Of a stretch of DNA of 11,424 nt, positions 6,692 to 11,424 are shown one piece after another. The position numbers were made by a program, and so were the translations under genes. This DNA comes from Rubripirellula sp. (lineage in GTDB: Bacteria; Planctomycetota; Planctomycetia; Pirellulales; Pirellulaceae). A model generated the notes under the pieces. It saw nothing but the letters and a program-made list of their open reading frames with translations, did no database searches and was not told where the DNA came from. The DNA lies in NCBI GenBank assembly GCA_029287555.1, contig JARFQX010000438.1, positions 1 through 11,424 of the forward strand, in the 5' to 3' direction. Within the stretch, counting starts at the first letter, position 1. Every line of letters starts with the position of its first letter.

Positions 6692-8122
6692 ATGTTTCCC
6701 AGCCGACGAGAGTTGCTGAAATCGATGGGTTGTGGCTTTGGTTACCTGGCCACCGCCGCGATGACCAAGGCCCAGGCAGGAGCGTCCACCGAAGCCTCGA
6801 TGAGGCGCAACCCGTTGGCCGCCAAGTCTCCTCACTTCGCGCCTCGCGCCAAACGGGTCATCTTTCTATTCATGCAGGGAGGCCCGAGCCAGGTGGATAC
6901 GTTTGATCACAAGCCCTTGCTTGATCGGCGTGATGGCGAGTTGGAAACGTTCGATGATGCGCGTGTGCTTGCCAAGCGGAAAGAGGTTGTGGAACACCGG
7001 GTCTTCAAATCGCCTTGGAAGTTTCAGCGCTACGGGGAGTGTGGCCAGTCCGTTTCCGAGCTCTTTCCCCACATTGCCCGCCACGTCGATGACCTTTGCT
7101 TTCTCAAGGGGATGCACACCGATGGGGTGGCGCATGGTCCGGCAACACTGTTTCTGCACACCGGTTCGATCAATCTCGTCCGGCCCTCGATGGGCTCCTG
7201 GGTGCTGTACGGGTTGGGGACGGAAAACGAGAATTTGCCGGGCTTCGTGACGATTCAACCGTCGATGGGTAACGGCGGACCTCGCAATTACAACAACGCG
7301 TTTCTGCCGGCGGTCTACCAGGGCACGGCGATTGGCCGCGCTGGAACACCGGCATCCGAAGCGCGGATTCGGAATCTCGCCAACGCAAACATCAGCCCGT
7401 CGCAGCAGCGCAGGCAATTCGAGTCGCTGCGCCAACTCAACACCGCCCAGATTTCGCAGCGGCCCGGCGACCCGGAACTGGAAGCCGTCATCAATTCCTA
7501 CGAACTCGCGTGGCGGATGCAGCGAGCGGTCCCCGACATCCTTGATCTATCGCAAGAACCGCAGCACATCCGTCAGCTTTACGGCATTGGATCAAAACCG
7601 ACCGATGATTTCGGACGACAATGCCTGATGGCTCGACGTCTTTGCGAAGCGGGGGTTCGCTTTGTCCAAGTCAACTATGGCGACAACAGTAATAACCCGC
7701 GCTGGGATCAGCACTCCAACCTGGAAAAGCACGCCGAGCATGCCCTGAACACGGATCAACCGGTTGCCGGCTTGATCCAAGACTTGAAGCAGCGAGGCTT
7801 GCTTGAAGACACACTGATTTGGTGGGGCGGTGAGTTCGGGCGGACACCCTATGCCCAGGCCAACGGGACCGGGCGAGACCACAACCCATACGGATTCACG
7901 ATCTTTCTTGCCGGCGGCGGGGTCAAACCGGGATTCTCTTACGGTGCAACTGACGAGTTCGGGCATCACGCCATCCGCAACAAAGTGCACATGCACGACT
8001 GGCACGCCACCTTGCTGCACCTGCTTGGCTTGGATCACGAGGAATTGACCTTCCTGCACGACGGTCGACCGTTTCGGCTGACCGATGTTCACGGAGAAGT
8101 AATCTCCGAGATCTTTGCGTGA
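6692..8122 (+). CDS. Tat-exported DUF1501 protein
   Basis: A 476-residue protein of the DUF1501 family, which has an alkaline-phosphatase/sulfatase-like fold. The N-terminus carries a twin-arginine signal, SRRELLK (4-10), followed by a weakly hydrophobic stretch to about 29, implying export in folded form. Family landmarks in order are FLFMQGGPSQVDTFDHKP (Asp69 and Asp72 as likely metal ligands), WWGGEFGRTP (377-386), GRDHNPYG (394-401) and HMHDWHATLLHLLG (from 434), all present, so the protein looks intact. GAGG at 6679-6682 lies nine bases before the ATG and confirms the start. It begins 16 nt after the DUF1549/DUF1553 stop, so the two form an operon, the standard arrangement in planctomycetes. 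The substrate is not known; a role in envelope processing of sulfated or phosphorylated compounds is only a guess from the fold. Confidence 0.95.
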   Translation: MFPSRRELLKSMGCGFGYLATAAMTKAQAGASTEASMRRNPLAAKSPHFAPRAKRVIFLFMQGGPSQVDTFDHKPLLDRRDGELETFDDARVLAKRKEVVEHRVFKSPWKFQRYGECGQSVSELFPHIARHVDDLCFLKGMHTDGVAHGPATLFLHTGSINLVRPSMGSWVLYGLGTENENLPGFVTIQPSMGNGGPRNYNNAFLPAVYQGTAIGRAGTPASEARIRNLANANISPSQQRRQFESLRQLNTAQISQRPGDPELEAVINSYELAWRMQRAVPDILDLSQEPQHIRQLYGIGSKPTDDFGRQCLMARRLCEAGVRFVQVNYGDNSNNPRWDQHSNLEKHAEHALNTDQPVAGLIQDLKQRGLLEDTLIWWGGEFGRTPYAQANGTGRDHNPYGFTIFLAGGGVKPGFSYGATDEFGHHAIRNKVHMHDWHATLLHLLGLDHEELTFLHDGRPFRLTDVHGEVISEIFA

Positions 8123-8233
8123 CTGGGGGAAAAAGGATCCATCACCGTGCTGGAACGAAGGCTTCCCAGCAGGAGCCAGTTCTCATCCACAATCTCGCAC
8201 GGCGATTTATTTGAGGGTGTCCGGGAATTCGAA

Positions 8234-8339
8234 GTAGGCCGAATCAAGCGAAGCGCCGATCCGGCACCGAACAGCAATTCGACGCCGAGCAAGAACCCTT
8301 GCCGGATCGGCGTCGCTGCGCTCCTTGATGCCGGCCTAC
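8234..8339. repeat. REP/BIME-like inverted pair
   Basis: Bases 8234-8266 begin GTAGGCCGAATCAAGCG and end GATCCGGCA; 8300-8339 begin TGCCGGATCGGCGTCGC and end GATGCCGGCCTAC. They are inverted relatives of each other, differing mainly by a short indel. Each half can also fold by itself (GCCGAATC with GATCCGGC on the left, GCCGGATC with GATGCCGGC on the right). This head-to-head pair of small palindromes with GTAGGCCGG ends resembles bacterial REP/BIME elements. The 111 bases between the DUF1501 stop and this element show nothing recognisable. Confidence 0.65.
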
Positions 8340-8350
8340 ACGCCACTCCC

Positions 8351-8456
8351 CGTGCTCCTGCTCAGCGAAGCGGTGCTCGTAATCGGATAGAATGGTACGA
8401 GTCGCGTCAATTGGTTCGATTACGAGCACCGTCGCGAGCGACTGAGCACGAGCACG
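8351..8456. repeat. Large imperfect inverted repeat (GAGCACGAGCACG type)
   Basis: The inner arms CGGTGCTCGTAATCG (8371-8385) and CGATTACGAGCACCG (8417-8431) are perfectly inverted. The outer arms CGTGCTCCTGCTCAG (8351-8365) and CTGAGCACGAGCACG (8442-8456) match at 14 of 15. The unpaired material between arms is 5 nt on the left and 10 nt on the right, and the central loop is 31 nt. The loop contains TAGAAT (8388-8393), which resembles a -10 box but has no -35 partner. Bases 8457-8609, up to the next gene, show no other structure or promoter that I trust. Confidence 0.7.
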
Positions 8457-8609
8457 ACTTGCAATTCAAAATCGCGCACCCTTCTTTATAGCCTGACGAT
8501 CGGCGGATCGAACGGCTCTTTGGGCATCACTCTATTGGCATCAAGCTGTTATCGCTTCGTCAAGCTTTCTGCTTCTCTCATCTCCTTTCCATGGCTTGGG
8601 TCTGTTCCA

Positions 8610-9704
8610 ATGAGATCAGCGTCTCGATTCCTGATATTTGTGTGTCTCGTTGGGTGCTCCCTCGGGACTCGTGTTGCAAGAGCCGATGATCCGTCGACGC
8701 AAACGCCTCCGGTGTTGTTGCAGATGATCCGCGATGATGCCATTCATCGGGATCTCGGGCTCTCAGCTTCGCAGGTCGCCCAGGTCGTTCGGGTACTCGA
8801 TGAGATTGACGGGCCGTGGTTTCGAGCCCGCAACCTGCCAGTGGACCAGCAGCGTGAGAAGATCGCTGAGCTTACGGCGCAGCTGGAGAGCGCTTTGGCG
8901 GGAATCCTGAGTCTTGAACAGCGGAGTCGCGTCAACCAATTGATTTGCCAGGCGCTGGGCACGCGCATGGTCCTCCGAGACGACGTCGTCTCCGCACTTG
9001 GGCTCTCGGCCGACACCGTGCTCGCTTTTCGCGAGGCTTTTCAAGAGACCGATCGCAGGGCGGCCGAAATACAGAAGAAACTCTCCGCTAATGAGCTGGA
9101 TGCTCAAGCGGCGAATGAGGAAGTCAACCAGCTCAAGGCAAAGGAACGTCAAACGTTAGTGAAGCTGCTGAGCAACGAGCAAAAAGCATCGATTGGAGAA
9201 CTGACGGGAGAGGCCTTTGACTTCTCCCAGGTACGACGCACCTATCCGTTGGCACCGGAATTGAGCGGGGAAGGGGCGACTTGGATTCAGGGCGGCCCCT
9301 TAACGCTCGAAGAGCTTCGGGGAAAAGTTGTGGCTGTGCATTTCTATGCGTTTCAGTGCATCAATTGCCAACGCAACTTTCCCCACTACCAAGCTTGGCA
9401 CGAGAGTTACGCGGACAAGGGCCTGGTGATCATTGGCATCCAAACTCCCGAAACGGCAACGGAGAGAAACTTCGACCGGGTTGCCGCCGCCGTGAAGTCG
9501 GATGGGATCGAGTACCCGGTACTGATGGATGCCCAATCGAGCAATTGGAAATCGTGGAGCAACACGATGTGGCCGACCGTTTACCTGATTGACAAGCGCG
9601 GCTTCATCCGTCGCTGGTGGCAAGGGGAACTCAATTGGCAGGGGACGCCTGGCGAACAGCAAATGCGAAAATCGCTTGAGCGGTTGCTCTCCGAAGATAC
9701 TTGA
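8610..9704 (+). CDS. Exported redoxin: two LTXXQ-like repeats plus DipZ/TlpA-like thioredoxin domain
   Basis: A 364-residue protein from the ATG at 8610, chosen because it starts a clean signal peptide (MRSASRFLIFVCLVGCSLG, cleavage near ARA/DDP at 25); the frame runs 30 codons further up to a TTG. Residues 41-118 and 123-203 look like tandem copies of a helical module: DLGLSASQVAQV recurs as ALGLSADTVLAF, and ILSLEQRSRVNQL as LLSNEQKASIGEL. This recalls LTXXQ/Spy-type periplasmic proteins. The thioredoxin fold runs from about 228 to 360, with TLEELRGKVVAVHFY, active-site Cys250-Ile-Asn-Cys253 and cis-Pro322 in MWPTVYLID. CINC, GLVIIGIQTPE and the surrounding pattern are closest to the C-terminal domain of DipZ-like proteins. 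It should act as a periplasmic thiol-disulfide reductase; its redox partner is unknown. It lies 26 nt from the convergent gene. Confidence 0.88.
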   Translation: MRSASRFLIFVCLVGCSLGTRVARADDPSTQTPPVLLQMIRDDAIHRDLGLSASQVAQVVRVLDEIDGPWFRARNLPVDQQREKIAELTAQLESALAGILSLEQRSRVNQLICQALGTRMVLRDDVVSALGLSADTVLAFREAFQETDRRAAEIQKKLSANELDAQAANEEVNQLKAKERQTLVKLLSNEQKASIGELTGEAFDFSQVRRTYPLAPELSGEGATWIQGGPLTLEELRGKVVAVHFYAFQCINCQRNFPHYQAWHESYADKGLVIIGIQTPETATERNFDRVAAAVKSDGIEYPVLMDAQSSNWKSWSNTMWPTVYLIDKRGFIRRWWQGELNWQGTPGEQQMRKSLERLLSEDT

Positions 9705-9730
9705 TCGGATGCTTCCGGCTTATCACGATT

Positions 9731-11227
9731 TCACTCGCGAAACAGCGTCACGGCGCCGCGTTCCTGGTCGAGTGGGATCCCGGCGGTAGCGCGGCGGATT
9801 CGAGCTAGCGGATTCTTGTCGATGAGTTGCATGGCATCACGCAAGGACGATCCGAGCAACCTCTGGGTTTCCCCGTCGTCGCCAAAACCGATCGTGTAGG
9901 CCATCAACGTTTCACCTCTTAGCAGCCGAAACGACTTAACGACGGGGCGTGCATCGATGTGGGTGTTCAACGGGTCACTTGATCTTTCCAGCATCGGTCG
10001 GAAACCGTAGCGACTCGCGATCATGGCGTTGATGGAGCCCGCCGACACGAGTTCGCCTTCACCACTCTCGGGGTCGACCCGCACGTAGACCAGCGACATC
10101 AACTGCTCGGCGGTGCTGGTTTGCCAAATCGTGTCGCTGATACGTTGAATCAGTTGTTCGGCGGTGTGCCGATATCCGGTGTGGGCGGCGAGAGCGGCTC
10201 GGGTCACCGCCGCGCTCATGGCGCCCTTGACCGTTGGATCGACCGCCTCGGCAATCGCAATCATGACCGTGCCATCGGGGAGCACATCCCAGACGTGCCA
10301 TCCGGTTGCCCAATCGTTGGGCGATTCGATCAGTCCATCGACGCGCCAACCTTCGGCGACGGAAGCACCGATGGGTAGCGATTCGTATTGCCATTGAGCC
10401 AGATCTTGTAGTGGTTCACGGGCTTCGACACCTTCATCCCGGCAGGCTGTCGAGGCGGAAGCCAAAACGATCGCCACTTGCGCGGCGGCAAACCGGGCCA
10501 CCGCCGACTCGGCGCCGCGGAACTCGGTCCGTTGCTCGCTGAATAGCCACAGCGTCCCGATTGGCACCCCGTCACTTTGGATCGATGCACAAATACCCGA
10601 AGCGAAAGGCTCGGGACTATTCCAGGTTTCCAACGAATTCGCATCGAGGTCCTCGATCGCGACAACATCGCGAACCATCGCTTCCAGGTCGGCTCGACTT
10701 CCCCGCAACGGCCGCGGGTGAACTTCGAGACGATCCTCGGGCAGACCGTGGACAACGCGCGCCTTTAGATACTGCGTCTCTTCATCAAGCATGTAGATCG
10801 CGGCGGCATCACAACGACAGGCGGCGGCCGCATCGGCAAGTGTTTGCTCGATCTGATCGGCCATCTGAGCGCGATCGTTGTCGGAGGTGAGAATGGGAGC
10901 GCGGGAGGCGAGTTCCATCTCTTGACGGCGCATCGCTTCGCGATTGCGCCGCAGTTCGTCGGCCATGCGGGCAGCCAACTCGGCGAGTCGTGCGGCCGCC
11001 AGCTTGCTGACCGCCGCCATACCATCGATCTCAGTGGTCTCCGCGTTGACAGCCGGCAGCAGTTCGAAGGATTCGCCGCGGGAAGCTCGCTGATCGATCC
11101 GCCAGCCCGTGACATCGGAGTAGGCATCCCAGAAATGGCGCATGGGGTCATGTGGCGGGACGACTTTGGTCGAGCCGGTTTTGCTTCCGCGATGAAGTCT
11201 CAAGTAACTCGGAATGTTCGTGGTCAC
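9731..11227 (-). CDS. GAF domain plus PP2C/SpoIIE-like (possibly inactive) phosphatase
   Basis: A 498-residue soluble protein from a GTG at 11227 (start VTTNIPSYLRLHRG). The frame extends to another GTG at 11353, but the extra 42 residues look non-coding, and a hairpin (11310-11330) lies in that stretch; ATG 11143 is a third option. Order of parts: N-terminal segment with FWDAYSDVTGWRID, a coiled coil at about 70-108 (AAARLAELAARMADELRRN), a GAF domain at about 116-258 (CRCDAAAIYMLDEETQYLKAR ... GTLWLFSE) and a PP2C-like domain from about 278. GAF domains sense small ligands, and SpoIIE/RsbU-type PP2C domains dephosphorylate anti-anti-sigma proteins. Here the metal-binding positions look altered: the usual DVsGHG-like segment reads EAVDPTVKG (from 327), and the TDG near the end reads TIGFG (445-449). 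It may therefore be a regulatory pseudophosphatase. The family call is good; activity is doubtful. Confidence 0.8.
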   Translation of the reverse strand: MTTNIPSYLRLHRGSKTGSTKVVPPHDPMRHFWDAYSDVTGWRIDQRASRGESFELLPAVNAETTEIDGMAAVSKLAAARLAELAARMADELRRNREAMRRQEMELASRAPILTSDNDRAQMADQIEQTLADAAAACRCDAAAIYMLDEETQYLKARVVHGLPEDRLEVHPRPLRGSRADLEAMVRDVVAIEDLDANSLETWNSPEPFASGICASIQSDGVPIGTLWLFSEQRTEFRGAESAVARFAAAQVAIVLASASTACRDEGVEAREPLQDLAQWQYESLPIGASVAEGWRVDGLIESPNDWATGWHVWDVLPDGTVMIAIAEAVDPTVKGAMSAAVTRAALAAHTGYRHTAEQLIQRISDTIWQTSTAEQLMSLVYVRVDPESGEGELVSAGSINAMIASRYGFRPMLERSSDPLNTHIDARPVVKSFRLLRGETLMAYTIGFGDDGETQRLLGSSLRDAMQLIDKNPLARIRRATAGIPLDQERGAVTLFRE

Positions 11228-11424
11228 GGGGTCGCCTGATGGGGAGATGTCACCAACGTCCGCGTGGGTCCTGCATCGCGTGCGTTGGAGAGAGCCTTCG
11301 ATTGAATCGCATCCTTGTGCCTGAAGGATGATCGTCCTGGCACCGAGCTTCACTGAATGGATCGACCGTTAAACTCAACGAAGATTGCCAGCACACCCGC
11401 GCGATGCCGACAATCGTCAGGACT
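11228..11424. other. Upstream region of the GAF-PP2C gene, no gene seen
   Basis: No convincing coding sequence lies here; the minus-strand frame continues to 11353 but reads like non-coding DNA. One short stem, CATCCTT (11310-11316) with AAGGATG (11324-11330) around a 7-nt loop, may lie in the leader of the minus-strand gene. I could not identify a promoter with confidence. Confidence 0.4.

Noticed and set aside
6866..7435. 189-residue minus-strand ORF
   Set aside because: Antisense shadow of the DUF1501 gene, whose conserved motifs span the region.
8147..8491. 114-residue forward ORF
   Set aside because: It runs straight through the REP-like pair and the large inverted repeat, so the translation is of repeat DNA.
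9706..9717. Terminator between the convergent genes (CGGA tgct TCCG)
   Set aside because: The 4-bp stem is too short and has no T-run; it could arise by chance.
11228..11353. N-terminal extension of the GAF-PP2C protein from GTG 11353
   Set aside because: No ribosome site, unusual composition and a hairpin in the extension; the start at 11227 begins a more protein-like sequence. Not excluded without homologues.

Overview
The window looks like chromosomal DNA of a planctomycete, most likely the Pirellulales/Rhodopirellula side of the phylum. The strongest marker is the adjacent pair of a secreted 'planctomycete cytochrome C'/DUF1549/DUF1553 protein and a Tat-exported DUF1501 protein, a pairing greatly expanded in Planctomycetes. 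A GAF-PP2C protein, a thioredoxin-like lipid/periplasm-type protein, moderately high GC and repeat-rich intergenic DNA fit the same picture. This placement rests on recognition of protein families; no database search was run.

Layout. Positions 1-2980 hold three forward genes: the 3' part of a DUF116-polyprenyl diphosphate synthase fusion (open at the left edge), a chorismate-lyase (UbiC)-like protein, and an exported TPR protein, perhaps followed by a tiny overlapping ORF and a terminator-like hairpin. Positions 2981-3711 are non-coding and contain a nested cluster of palindromic repeats built on the core CCCGACGCGT, including two identical 97-bp units, each able to form a long perfect hairpin. 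Positions 3712-8122 carry the DUF1549/DUF1553 and DUF1501 genes as a tight operon (16-nt gap). Positions 8123-8609 are a second repeat-rich gap with a REP/BIME-like pair and a separate large imperfect inverted repeat. Positions 8610-9704 encode an exported protein with two LTXXQ-like repeats and a DipZ/TlpA-like thioredoxin domain. Convergent to it, on the minus strand, 9731-11227 encodes a GAF plus PP2C-like protein whose metal-binding residues look degraded.

How the genes may work together. A long-chain polyprenyl diphosphate synthase beside a chorismate-lyase-like protein suggests supply of a polyprenyl tail and an aromatic head group (4-hydroxybenzoate type). That is notable because planctomycetes are usually regarded as menaquinone users. 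The DUF1549/1553-DUF1501 pair is probably an envelope system with a c-type heme protein and an alkaline-phosphatase/sulfatase-fold partner; its substrate is unknown. No CRISPR array, phage, transposase gene, tRNA or rRNA was seen. The items most worth following up are the repeat families, the DUF116/polyprenyl synthase/UbiC-like neighbourhood, the duplicated N-terminal module of the thioredoxin protein, and the apparent pseudophosphatase.
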